Source: DASWJQ01 sp036397095
GTDB taxonomy: Bacteria; Chloroflexota; Anaerolineae; Anaerolineales; E44-bin32
NCBI GenBank assembly: GCA_036397095.1
Contig: DASWJQ010000099.1
Coordinates: 1 to 64,000 of the forward strand
Direction of reading: 5' to 3'
DNA: 64,000 bases
The notes under the pieces are model-generated. The model was not told where the DNA came from. It did not search any database and worked only from the letters and a program-made list of their open reading frames with translations. Each line of letters starts with the position of its first letter. The stretch's first letter is position 1. Position numbers and translations under genes: made by a program. This document shows positions 41,041-48,566 of this stretch, piece after piece.

Positions 41041-41988
41041 CTAAGGGATTGGACTTGGGCTGGCGGTCGGCGCTGTCGTTTCGACGGCACTGGTCGGGCT
41101 GGCCGGCACGGTGGGGGACGGTGTGGACGTCATCGTAGGCGTGGCTGTCATCACACCGGACACGCCCCAAATCCGGGTCACAACCTGCCCTAGGTCGCCC
41201 AACCGCCCCTGGTCTTCTCCATTGAAGACAACCCGCAGGCCTGCGCCATTGCCCGTCAGAACACGGATCAGTTCGGTCGCCTGAAACTCCAGGATTTCGC
41301 CGGGCGCGGCCCGCCCTTGGTAGGCAATCTCGCCATCTACTTCTACCTCAACCCACGACCTGCGCTCGACCAACAACCGCAAGTTGGCGCCCTCGGTGGG
41401 CTGGCCCAGCCCCGTCAGCTCGGGCGGCAGCGTGCCCTCCGGCGTGGCCGATGGCTCGGTCACCGGCCCACCGGCCCCGGCCAGTGTTGGGGCAGGCAGT
41501 GGGGTCTCGCTTGCCGTCGCTGACGGGCTGCTGAGCACGAGCAGTCCGGCTGGTTGCTGCTCCTGGCTGCTGGCTTCAAGGCTGGCCATCACGCGGGTGA
41601 CGCCCCACACCACGACGAACAACACGGCCAGCGTGATGCCGCCGGCCACCAACAAGTCGGATGACAGCCAGCGCAACCGGCCGCCGCTGACTTGCACAGA
41701 AGGTTGAGACGGAGGGTTGAGATCAGCCGGCCGCCGGCTCCAACGCCCGATTCGAACGGTACGGCCGCCATCGTAGGCGGCCACAATCTCATCGGCGTCC
41801 AGCCCCAGATAGTCGGCATAATTCTTGAGGAAGCCGCGCGCCTGCACAGCCGACGGCAACATCTCCAGTTCGCCGCGTTCGAGGGCTTCCAGGTAGCGTT
41901 GTCGGATCTTGGTGGCGCGCTCGGCTTCCTGGTGGGTGAGGCCCAGCTTCTCGCGCGTTTCGCGCAGAAGTCGGCCTAAATCTTCCAT
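41041..41988 (-). CDS. RodZ-like HTH membrane protein
   Basis: 315 residues. Residues 1-70 form the RodZ-type helix-turn-helix (LGRLLRETREKLGLTHQEAE, YLEALERGE, LKNYADYLGLDADE). A membrane helix lies near 110-130, then a Ser/Thr/Pro-rich linker, then a DUF4115-like beta domain (residues 200-285, LRLLVERRSWVEVEVDGEIA, GEILEFQATELIRVLTGNGAG) and a low-complexity Thr/Pro/Ser tail. RodZ proteins link the MreB cytoskeleton to cell shape. No Shine-Dalgarno is evident. It follows rplI by 34 bases and is probably co-transcribed with it. Confidence 0.8.
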   Translation of the reverse strand: MEDLGRLLRETREKLGLTHQEAERATKIRQRYLEALERGELEMLPSAVQARGFLKNYADYLGLDADEIVAAYDGGRTVRIGRWSRRPADLNPPSQPSVQVSGGRLRWLSSDLLVAGGITLAVLFVVVWGVTRVMASLEASSQEQQPAGLLVLSSPSATASETPLPAPTLAGAGGPVTEPSATPEGTLPPELTGLGQPTEGANLRLLVERRSWVEVEVDGEIAYQGRAAPGEILEFQATELIRVLTGNGAGLRVVFNGEDQGRLGDLGQVVTRIWGVSGVMTATPTMTSTPSPTVPASPTSAVETTAPTASPSPIP

Positions 41989-42022
41989 GGTCAGGTAGGG
42001 GATCGTCGCTGGACGGCGGGGC

Positions 42023-42661
42023 TTAGCCCTCGTCGGGCTCAGCCTCCAGCTCGGCTTCGCGCTCCTCGGCTTGCAGTTCTTCCGCCAGTGTGGGCCGCTC
42101 GGTGGCGGCCTCCTGCCCTTCGGCTTCGGCTTCTTCGGCCAATTCTTCCTTCAGCCCGGCGAAGGACTCGGTTTCCTCGGCCTCTTCTTCGATCTCGTAC
42201 GCCGATTCGGCTGGCTCGCCTTCCCGGTGCACCAGAATGGTGACCTCGGGGATCAGGTCAATCGTCAGACGAACGCCAGCTTGGTGAACGCCGAGTGCCC
42301 TGATCGGTTCACTCTCGATCGTGCGCTTGTCGATTGACGTACCGAGCTCGGCTTCAATGGCTTCGGCGATCATCGCCGTCGTCACCGAACCGTACAGCTT
42401 GCCGGTCTCACCTGCCTTCATCGGAAAGGCCACCGTCAGTTGGCCAATGGTCTCGGCCACCGAGCCAAGCTCTTCGTTGAGCCGCTTGCGTTCGGTCTCG
42501 GCCGTTTGACGAATGCGGTCGGCTTGGCCCATGGCCCCCTTGGTCGCCATCACCGCCAGTCCCTGCGGCAGTAGGTAGTTGCGGCCATAGCCGTCGGCTA
42601 CCTTCTTGACTTCGCCGGCCCGGCCCAGCTTGTAAACGTCCTTGAGCAGCAACACTTTCAT
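42023..42661 (-). CDS. rplI: 50S ribosomal protein bL9 with long acidic C-terminal extension
   Basis: 212 residues. Residues 1-148 match bL9: the N-terminal signature MKVLLLKDVYKLGRAGEVKKV and GYGRNYLLPQGLAV, a linking helix, and the C-terminal domain (GKLYGSVTT, IDKRTIESEPIRALGVHQAGV). About 60 further residues are more than half Glu/Ala and lack basic residues; standard bL9 ends near residue 150. The tail would project from the L1 side of the large subunit. It is preceded by a good promoter (TTGACC-18-TAGAAT) and a leader with two hairpins. Confidence 0.93.
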   Translation of the reverse strand: MKVLLLKDVYKLGRAGEVKKVADGYGRNYLLPQGLAVMATKGAMGQADRIRQTAETERKRLNEELGSVAETIGQLTVAFPMKAGETGKLYGSVTTAMIAEAIEAELGTSIDKRTIESEPIRALGVHQAGVRLTIDLIPEVTILVHREGEPAESAYEIEEEAEETESFAGLKEELAEEAEAEGQEAATERPTLAEELQAEEREAELEAEPDEG

Positions 42662-42689
42662 GGTTCATCAAGCCCTTTCATGCTGATTT

Positions 42690-42732
42690 GAGCACCGCCA
42701 CCGGCGCTCAGGGGCGAAGGGTACAACGCCCC
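42690..42732 (-). promoter_or_regulatory. Two tandem hairpins in the rplI leader
   Basis: Reading on the minus strand, GGGGCG/CGCCCC (42711-42732) and then an 8-bp stem with a 4-base loop (42690-42709, GAGC...GCTC, one G-T pair) lie between the predicted start of transcription and the rplI ATG. Ribosomal protein leaders often fold for autogenous control. No T-run follows either hairpin. Confidence 0.45.
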
Positions 42733-42744
42733 ACGTAATCATTG

Positions 42745-42774
42745 ATTCTACCAGACCGGCCTGACCGTGGTCAA
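42745..42774 (-). promoter_or_regulatory. Sigma-70 type promoter of rplI
   Basis: On the minus strand TTGACC (42769-42774) and TAGAAT (42745-42750) are 18 bases apart. The -35 overlaps the stop codon of the upstream rimI-like gene. It predicts a leader of about 77 bases. Confidence 0.65.
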
Positions 42775-43253
42775 AGCTCGTTGCCGGCGGCTGCCTTCTC
42801 CATCACCAGACCATCTTCGCCGTCGTAGTAATAGTTCGGCCACACGTCAACTTCCAAGTAGCCAGAGCGACGGTAAAGGTGCAGCGCCGCCCGGTTCGAC
42901 CGGCGCAAAGTGAGGCGAAAGATCGAAGTCCCCAACTTGGACTCGGCGACGCGCATCAGTTCGGAGGCGATACCTTGACGCCGATGGTCCGGGTTGACTG
43001 CGATTGAGGCAATCCAGCCGATTCCCTTTCCTCGCCGGTCACCGATCACGTAGCCGACGATCTCGCTGCCAACCAGAGCCTTCCAGCGAATGGCGCCCGG
43101 CGCCGTCAGGGCGGCCAGGTAATCGAGCCAAGGCCAAGCGTCGGCGTCAAAGCAGCGGCGCCCAAGGCTGTGGATGGCGAAGACGTCACGCCAACTGGCC
43201 TCGTGGATCTCAAGCTGACCGTCCGGGATCGCCGCTTTCAACGTTGCCTGCAT
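42771..43253 (-). CDS. rimI: RimI-like GNAT N-acetyltransferase
   Basis: 160 residues with the GNAT fold. The acetyl-CoA loop is RRQGIASELMRVAESKL, preceded by WIASIAVNPDHR, and followed by LTLRRSNRAALHLYRRSGY. The C-terminal YYYDGEDGLVMEK is the RimI/ribosomal-protein-alanine acetyltransferase hallmark. It probably acetylates an N-terminus such as that of bS18. Its neighbour downstream is a ribosomal protein gene, though with its own promoter. tsaD, often found with rimI, is 12 kb away in this genome. Confidence 0.82.
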   Translation of the reverse strand: MQATLKAAIPDGQLEIHEASWRDVFAIHSLGRRCFDADAWPWLDYLAALTAPGAIRWKALVGSEIVGYVIGDRRGKGIGWIASIAVNPDHRRQGIASELMRVAESKLGTSIFRLTLRRSNRAALHLYRRSGYLEVDVWPNYYYDGEDGLVMEKAAAGNEL

Positions 43254-43302
43254 CGCTTCACTCGTCGGCCCTCGGGTCGTCGGCCGCCAAAGGCACCGAT
43301 GG

Positions 43303-43309
43303 TATCATA
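43303..43309. promoter_or_regulatory. Shared, bidirectional -10 element
   Basis: TATCATA reads as TATCAT (43303-43308) on the plus strand, about 23 bases before the Lgt-like ATG 43332. It reads as TATGAT (43304-43309) on the minus strand, about 50 bases before the RimI ATG 43253. The two divergent genes may share this AT-rich element in a GC-rich gap. Confidence 0.4.
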
Positions 43310-43331
43310 GCGGCGGCCTGCGGCCATACTG

Positions 43332-44066
43332 ATGACCAACCTGTTTCCGCTCTTCCTAGGACTTGGCCTGGCGGCCGCCATGCTGTGGGCGGTCACGACC
43401 AAGGGCCGCCAAGCAGCTGGATCGGCCTCACTGGCGAGCAATGTAGTTCTGTTGGAAGCAGTGGTCGCCAGCAGCACGGCAGGATTGTTGGTCGCCAGAC
43501 TCTTCTACGTGATTCTGCATTGGCCACTGTATGCCGAAGCCCCCTGGCAGGGCCTATGGCTCTGGCGCGGCGGCCTGACGGGTTGGGCGGCGGTGATCGG
43601 CGCAGCACTTGGGTTGAGCGGCTATGCAAAGCTGCGCCGGTTGGACGCCTGGCAGCTGGCGGATCTGCTGATCGGGCCCGGCCTGCTCGTCAGCTTTGGC
43701 CTGTGGTTGGGCTGCCTGTCGGAGGGCTGCGCCTACGGGCGCCGGTTGGCGGCACCCTGGGGTTGGCCGGCCCCAGATCTTGCCGGGAACGTGCAGCCGC
43801 GTTGGCCGACCCAGGCGTTTGGGGCACTCAGTGCCGCTGTCATGCTGATTCCGCTCCATCGGCTGCTGACCACTTTCCGGCTGCGACCGGGCGCCGTAGC
43901 CGGCCTGGGAATGGCAGCGCTGGCCCTGACCAACTTTGGGATCAGCCTGGTGCGGGCCGACCCGGCGCCCTACTTGGGCTTGGTCCGCGTCCAGACACTC
44001 GCCTGGGGATTGCTCACCTTGACCGCATTGATCCTCACGTTCATTCGTTGGAGACCCACCCAGTGA
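43332..44066 (+). CDS. Second Lgt-like membrane protein, non-canonical
   Basis: 244 residues with seven helices and the Lgt topology. Lgt's HGGL appears as RGGL (residues 79-82), and the signature Gly-Arg-Ile-Gly region reads WLGCLSEGCAYGRRLAAPWG, with a Cys pair instead of the essential Arg and Asn. The Arg of the last motif (GISLVRADP) is kept. Relatives with GCxxGCxYG-type sequences exist beside true Lgt and have no proven transferase activity. It is the first gene of a run of seven plus-strand genes and overlaps the nitrilase gene (GTGA). Confidence 0.65.
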   Translation: MTNLFPLFLGLGLAAAMLWAVTTKGRQAAGSASLASNVVLLEAVVASSTAGLLVARLFYVILHWPLYAEAPWQGLWLWRGGLTGWAAVIGAALGLSGYAKLRRLDAWQLADLLIGPGLLVSFGLWLGCLSEGCAYGRRLAAPWGWPAPDLAGNVQPRWPTQAFGALSAAVMLIPLHRLLTTFRLRPGAVAGLGMAALALTNFGISLVRADPAPYLGLVRVQTLAWGLLTLTALILTFIRWRPTQ

Positions 44067-44947
44067 CACATTGCAGACTGGCCCTGGTGCAGATGGATAC
44101 CGTGCTCGGCGATGTCGAGGCCAATCTTGCCCGGCACCTCAACTGGATCGAACAGGCCAGCGAGCAGCGGGCCGATATTCTGGTTTTTCCGGAGCTCTCC
44201 CTGACAGGCTACCGGTTGATGGATCTGGTGCCGGACGTAGCCCGCCAACCCCACCCCGATGATCCGGCCTTCGGCCCGCTCTTCGAAGCCAGCCGTCAGC
44301 TCGACTTGGTCGTCAGCTTTGTCGAGGAGGACCCGCGCCACCGCTACTATGTCTCCGCCGCCTACCTGTCCGGCGGCGAACTCGTACACCTGCACCGCAA
44401 GGTCTACTTGCCAACCTACGGTCTCTTCGAGGAAGGTCGTTTCCTGGATTGGGGGGACCAAATTCGGGCCTTCGATACACGCTTCGGCCGGCTCGGTCTG
44501 CTGATTTGCGAAGACTTCTGGCACGTCTCGCCCCCCTACTTGCTGTGGCTGGATGGGGCAGAGTTGATGATCTTCATGTCAGCCTCCCCCTCGCGGGGCT
44601 TGTCTCAAGCCGACCAGCTTGGTTCGGCCGTTTGGGTCGAGCGGGTCAACCAGACCTACGCCAGCCTGTTCACGACGTTTGTGGCCCACACCAACCGGGT
44701 CGGCTACGAAGATAGCCTGCGGCTGGGTGGCCGGGCGACCGTGTTCGACCCCGATGGCGAGCTTGTCGCCAGTGGGCCCCAAGAAGGGGAAGGGCTGTGC
44801 CTGGTCGAGCTGGATTTGGCCCAGGTTCGGCGGACCCGGCTGCGCTTGCCTTTGCTGCGCGACGAACGCGCCGACTGGGTCCGCCGCCAGCTCGATCACA
44901 TTTTGGGCGAGCCCGGCAGTTGGCAGCCCGAGGAGCCCGACGCGTGA
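44063..44947 (+). CDS. Nitrilase-superfamily glutaminase subunit of NAD+ synthetase
   Basis: 294 residues from GTG 44063. The carbon-nitrogen hydrolase triad is Glu44 (FPELSLTGY), Lys113 (LHRKVYLPTYGLFEEGRF) and Cys149 (LLICEDFWH). The KVYLPTYGLFEE stretch is the form seen in the glutaminase domain of glutamine-dependent NAD+ synthetase. In most bacteria with this enzyme the domain is fused to NadE; here the two are separate genes overlapping by 4 bases. It should release ammonia from glutamine for the synthetase. The longer frame from 43004 is a phase shadow of the Lgt-like gene. Confidence 0.82.
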   Translation: MTHCRLALVQMDTVLGDVEANLARHLNWIEQASEQRADILVFPELSLTGYRLMDLVPDVARQPHPDDPAFGPLFEASRQLDLVVSFVEEDPRHRYYVSAAYLSGGELVHLHRKVYLPTYGLFEEGRFLDWGDQIRAFDTRFGRLGLLICEDFWHVSPPYLLWLDGAELMIFMSASPSRGLSQADQLGSAVWVERVNQTYASLFTTFVAHTNRVGYEDSLRLGGRATVFDPDGELVASGPQEGEGLCLVELDLAQVRRTRLRLPLLRDERADWVRRQLDHILGEPGSWQPEEPDA

Positions 44948-45789
44948 CCGGCCCGCTGGCATGGATCGACGCTCGACTGGCGATCAATCCCGAGCTGGCT
45001 GATCGCGTCTTGACCGGGTTCATTGGCAACGAACTGGGCCGCTATGGCTTCGAGCGGGCCGTTGTCGGGTTGTCGGGCGGCATCGACTCGGCCGTTGCCT
45101 GCATACTTTCGGCCCGCGCTCTCGGCCCGAAAAATGTCCTGGCCGTGCGCATGCCCTATCGCACCTCCTCCCCCGAGTCACTGGAGCACGCTGGGCTGGT
45201 TATCGAAAAATGGGGAATCCAAGAACTTACGGTCGACATCACCGACCTCGTCGATCCCTTGTTTGATCGATTCCAAGATATGGATCAGGTCCGCCGGGGC
45301 AATGTGATGGCCCGGGCCCGCATGATCGTGCTTTACGACCAGTCCGCCGCTTTCCGGGGATTGGTCATGGGTACCGGCAACAAGACTGAGCTGCTGCTGG
45401 GCTACACGACCCTGTACGGCGATTCGGCCTGTGCCATCAACCCCAACGGGGACCTTTACAAGACCCAGCTGCGCCAATTGGCGGCCTGGCTTGGGGTTCC
45501 CGCACCCATCATCGCCAAGCCGCCTTCAGCCGATCTTTGGCAAGGCCAGACCGACGAGGGCGAATTGGGTTTCACCTACGAGCAGGTGGACCGACTGCTG
45601 TATTTGCTTGTCGATGAACGCTACACCCCCGAGGATTGTCTGGCGGCCGGCTTCGACGAATCATTCGTGCGGCAGGTGTTGGCCCGCGTGCGGGCGACGC
45701 ATTACAAACGCGTGCTCCCCCCGATTGCCAAGCTTAGCAACCGAACCGTGGGCGTCGACTTCCTCTATCCGCGCGATTGGGGCACCTGA
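44944..45789 (+). CDS. nadE: NAD+ synthetase (ammonia-ligase subunit)
   Basis: 281 residues from GTG 44944. The PP-loop SGGIDSAVA near residue 45, the adenylation region VMGTGNKTELLLGYTTLYGDSAC and the C-terminal KRVLPPIAKLSNRTVGVDFLYPRDW are those of NadE. It amidates nicotinic acid adenine dinucleotide to NAD+ using ATP and ammonia or glutamine amide. Overlap with the nitrilase gene supports a split glutamine-dependent enzyme. The longer frame from 44797 lies inside the previous gene. Confidence 0.9.
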   Translation: MTGPLAWIDARLAINPELADRVLTGFIGNELGRYGFERAVVGLSGGIDSAVACILSARALGPKNVLAVRMPYRTSSPESLEHAGLVIEKWGIQELTVDITDLVDPLFDRFQDMDQVRRGNVMARARMIVLYDQSAAFRGLVMGTGNKTELLLGYTTLYGDSACAINPNGDLYKTQLRQLAAWLGVPAPIIAKPPSADLWQGQTDEGELGFTYEQVDRLLYLLVDERYTPEDCLAAGFDESFVRQVLARVRATHYKRVLPPIAKLSNRTVGVDFLYPRDWGT

Positions 45790-45863
45790 CTGTCGGCAAT
45801 TGCCCACTGCACCAAGCGGATGTACAGTTGCATTGATGGCTTGAGTATCTCCCCGAGGCAACC

Positions 45864-46793
45864 ATGAAGCGAGCTGTCAGCGTCAGCATCGGATCTTCCA
45901 AGCGCGACAAGTCGATCGAAATCGAACTGCTCGGCGAACGTATCTTGATCGAGCGGATTGGCACCGACGGCGACATGCAGCGAGCGACCGAACTTTTCAA
46001 CTCGCTCGACGGCCAGGTCGACGCCCTGGGGGTCGGCGGGGCCGATTTGGGCCTGGATGTCGACGGCCAATGGTACCCGCTGCATTCGGTGGCCGGCCTG
46101 GTCGCAGGTGTCAAGAAGACTCCGGTTGTGGATGGTGCCGGCCTGAAGAACACGCTAGAGGCACGTTTGGCCGCCTTCCTGGATGCCGAGCTGCCGTCCC
46201 CGGTCGTCCCCCGGCGGGCGCTGATCACCAGCGGCGCCGATCGTTGGGGCATGACGATCTCCTTTTCACAGGCCGGTTATGAATGCGTCTTCGGTGACCT
46301 GATGTTCTCGGTGGGGCTCCCCATCCCCCTGCGATCTACCACCAGCTTGAAGCGATTGGCGCGCTGGCTCGTACCCATCTTTGGCCGCCTACCGTTTGCA
46401 TGGCTCTATCCGGTAGGTGAGGCGCAGGACGAACGCACACCAAAGTGGGAGAGCTATTACCAGTGGGCGAAGGTCATCGCCGGAGATTGCCACTACATAA
46501 AACGCCACCTGCCTGATCGGCTTCCCGGCAAGATCGTGGTGACCAACACAACTACCCCGGCCGATGTCGCTTTGTTCCGGGAAACCGGTATTCGCTACTT
46601 GGTGACTTCTACGCCCGTGCTCGACGGGCGATCATTCGGCACCAACATGATGGAAGCAGCCCTTGTGGCGCTGGCTGGCAAGGGCCGACCTCTCACGCGT
46701 GAAGAGCTGGCGGCGCTCATTGACCAGCTTGGCCTTACCCCGCAGCTGCACGACCTGGGCCAGGACAATCCCGCGGAAGCGAGCCGAGCTTGA
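45864..46793 (+). CDS. Conserved protein of the family annotated as quinate 5-dehydrogenase
   Basis: 309 residues. I recognise the opening SVSIGSSKRDKSIEIELLGE and RIGTDGDMQRA, and the later segments TPVVDGAGLKNTLE, VFGDLMFSVGLPIPLRS, WLYPVGEAQDE and TNTTTPADVALFRE of a conserved family often labelled quinate/shikimate 5-dehydrogenase on weak grounds. A Rossmann-like segment starts near residue 118 (RRALITSGADRWGM). The true reaction is unknown to me. ATG 45864 follows GAGG. It starts a tight run with the alkyltransferase-like, nucleotidyltransferase and PAP2 genes. Confidence 0.65.
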   Translation: MKRAVSVSIGSSKRDKSIEIELLGERILIERIGTDGDMQRATELFNSLDGQVDALGVGGADLGLDVDGQWYPLHSVAGLVAGVKKTPVVDGAGLKNTLEARLAAFLDAELPSPVVPRRALITSGADRWGMTISFSQAGYECVFGDLMFSVGLPIPLRSTTSLKRLARWLVPIFGRLPFAWLYPVGEAQDERTPKWESYYQWAKVIAGDCHYIKRHLPDRLPGKIVVTNTTTPADVALFRETGIRYLVTSTPVLDGRSFGTNMMEAALVALAGKGRPLTREELAALIDQLGLTPQLHDLGQDNPAEASRA

Positions 46794-46794
46794 C

Positions 46795-47199
46795 ATGGAT
46801 GGTCCCGTGGACAGCCCGGACGACCGCGCCCAGTTCGACCAACTGGTGTTCGCCCTCGTCCGTCTCATCCCCGAGGGACGCGTCATGACTTACGGTCAGA
46901 TCGCGGGGCTTATTCCAACCCCAAGATCGATCGACCCAAGCGCCTACCGACGCATTCGGGCGCGCTGGGTCGGCTACGCGCTGGCACGCTGCCCACAGGA
47001 TGTCCCCTGGCACCGCGTCATCAACTTCCAGGGGGTTCCGAGTCAGCGAGCCTCCGGCGGTCACCTGCCGCAAAGGGCTATGCTCGAGGCCGAGGGTGTA
47101 ATGACGACCGGCGATGGCCGGATCGACCTGCAGACCTGCGGCTGGCAGCCGATGGCGCACGATCTGGCGGGACTCGAGCTTGGCGAGGCGGGTCCTTGA
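46795..47199 (+). CDS. Alkyltransferase-like protein (ATL), MGMT homologue without active Cys
   Basis: 134 residues from ATG 46795. The MGMT DNA-binding core is present: IPEGRVMTYGQIAGLI, WVGYALARCP and the active-site motif. That motif reads PWHRV instead of PCHRV, so the alkyl-accepting Cys is Trp. Proteins of this kind (E. coli YbaZ/eAtl, yeast Atl1) bind O6-alkylguanine and flag it for nucleotide excision repair. After about residue 100 the sequence is family-typical (MLEAEGVMTTGDGRIDL). It follows its neighbour by one base. Confidence 0.85.
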   Translation: MDGPVDSPDDRAQFDQLVFALVRLIPEGRVMTYGQIAGLIPTPRSIDPSAYRRIRARWVGYALARCPQDVPWHRVINFQGVPSQRASGGHLPQRAMLEAEGVMTTGDGRIDLQTCGWQPMAHDLAGLELGEAGP

Positions 47200-47978
47200 A
47201 CGCCTTCGTCCCCGCTGGCGGGATCCCCCATATTGACGACCCGCTCTACGAAGCCGCCGGCGGCGGCGCCAAGGCCCTGATTGACATTGAGGGTCGGCCG
47301 ATGGTGCAGTGGGTGCTTGATGCCTTGGGCCAGTCGCAGCACATTGATCGGGTGGCCCTCATCGGTCTCGACGCCTCGGCTGGCCTGACCTGCGCCAAGC
47401 CACTGTCCTACCTCCCCGAGCACGGCGGCATGCTGCGCAATGTCATGGCTGGCTTGTCCTGGTCGCACGCGACAACGCCGGAGCAAGCCTATGTAGTGTA
47501 TGCCGCTGCCGACGTGCCCACCGTCACTCCAGAGATAATCGACTGGCGCATCGAGGCCGGTCTGGCGGCGGTTCCGTTCGACCTCGACTATGTCGCCGTC
47601 GAACGGTCGGTCATGGAAGCCCGCTTTCCCGCCTCCAACCGATCCTATGTTGGCCTCAAGGATGTCGAGGTTTGCGGCGGCGACGTGAACCTAGTCCGGG
47701 CTGAGATGGCCATCCGGACCGAGTTGTGGGACCGGCTGGTCGCCACCCGCAAGAGTCCGTTGCGCCAAGCCGCACTGGCTGGGATCGACACACTTGTCCT
47801 GATGCTGTTCCGGCGGTTAACCCTGGCGCAGGCCGAGGTCCGTCTCAGTGAGCGCTTGGGGATTGTCGGCCGCGCCCACCTGGCGCCGTACGCCGAGTTG
47901 GCGATGGACGTAGACAAACCGCATCAATTGGAAGTTGTACGCCGCGACATGGCCAAGGGCAGGCAAGTCCCGGCGTGA
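47196..47978 (+). CDS. Nucleotidyltransferase-family protein (MobA/GT-A like)
   Basis: 260 residues from a TTG that overlaps the previous stop (TTGA). The N-terminus NAFVPAGGIPHIDDPLYEAA followed by GGGAKALIDIEGRPMVQWVLDAL matches the nucleotidyltransferase fold (G-G-x-K-A-L). AYVVYAAADVPTVTPEIIDW carries the metal-binding Asp. The C-terminal half has no motif I know. It probably transfers a nucleotide to a phosphate or sugar phosphate, or is a GT-A glycosyltransferase. The next gene, a PAP2 phosphatase, overlaps it by 4 bases and may use a related lipid or phosphate product. Confidence 0.7.
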   Translation: MNAFVPAGGIPHIDDPLYEAAGGGAKALIDIEGRPMVQWVLDALGQSQHIDRVALIGLDASAGLTCAKPLSYLPEHGGMLRNVMAGLSWSHATTPEQAYVVYAAADVPTVTPEIIDWRIEAGLAAVPFDLDYVAVERSVMEARFPASNRSYVGLKDVEVCGGDVNLVRAEMAIRTELWDRLVATRKSPLRQAALAGIDTLVLMLFRRLTLAQAEVRLSERLGIVGRAHLAPYAELAMDVDKPHQLEVVRRDMAKGRQVPA

Positions 47979-48502
47979 ATTGGACCAGATGGACGGCGCT
48001 CGACGCCGCTTGGACCGAGCGCCTGTCGGTCGCTGAGAAGCCGGGCTTGCTGCGGACGCTGGCCATCGTTCTCGCCCACTCTGGCGACTCATGGTTTTGG
48101 CTGTTGGGCCTGGCATTGGTAGCGCTCGTTAGGCCAGATGATTGGCGGACCTGGGCCGTCCAAACGGCTGCGGTTATTGTGGCGGCGGCCGTCCTCGTGT
48201 TGACGGTCAAATTCAGCGTTCGCCGTCGTCGTCCGGAAGGCAACTGGGGTGCCATCTACCGCCGGACCGATCCGCACTCCTTCCCTTCCGGGCACGCCGT
48301 CCGCTCCATGCTGCTGGCAGTCCTGTGTCTCGGTTGGGGGCCCGCCTGGCTAGGCTGGGCTGCCCTGGTTTGGGCGCCACTGGTCGTCCTGGCGCGGGTC
48401 GCGATGGGCGTTCACTTTCTATCGGACGTAGTCGCAGGGGCAGTGTTTGGGATTGGACTGGGGATTCTGAGCCTGTTGTTGCTGCCGGCTCCCTTTGCCT
48501 AG
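47975..48502 (+). CDS. PAP2-family membrane phosphatase
   Basis: 175 residues from a GTG overlapping the upstream stop (GTGA). Five helices surround the three PAP2 motifs: KFSVRRRRPEG (K-x6-RP), SFPSGHA (PSGH) and RVAMGVHFLSDVVAG (R-x5-H-x3-D), the histidines being the nucleophile and acid. Such proteins dephosphorylate lipid phosphates such as undecaprenyl pyrophosphate or phosphatidate on the outer face. A GC hairpin follows. Confidence 0.85.
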   Translation: MNWTRWTALDAAWTERLSVAEKPGLLRTLAIVLAHSGDSWFWLLGLALVALVRPDDWRTWAVQTAAVIVAAAVLVLTVKFSVRRRRPEGNWGAIYRRTDPHSFPSGHAVRSMLLAVLCLGWGPAWLGWAALVWAPLVVLARVAMGVHFLSDVVAGAVFGIGLGILSLLLLPAPFA

Positions 48503-48517
48503 CTAGCGTAAACACAA

Positions 48518-48540
48518 CGCGGAAGGCACTGCCTTCCGCG
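48518..48540 (-). terminator. Hairpin between convergent PAP2 and LCP genes
   Basis: CGCGGAAGGC and its exact complement form a 10-bp stem with the 3-base loop ACT. On the minus strand it is followed by TTGTGTTTA, so it best ends the LCP transcript; it may also slow the opposite one. Confidence 0.6.
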
Positions 48541-48566
48541 CGCCTCGCATCGTTAGAGTGCCCAGG

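Noticed and set aside
43004..44062. Long extension in frame with the nitrilase-type gene
   Set aside because: It overlaps the Lgt-like gene and part of rimI and has no family resemblance; GTG 44063 gives the complete nitrilase fold.
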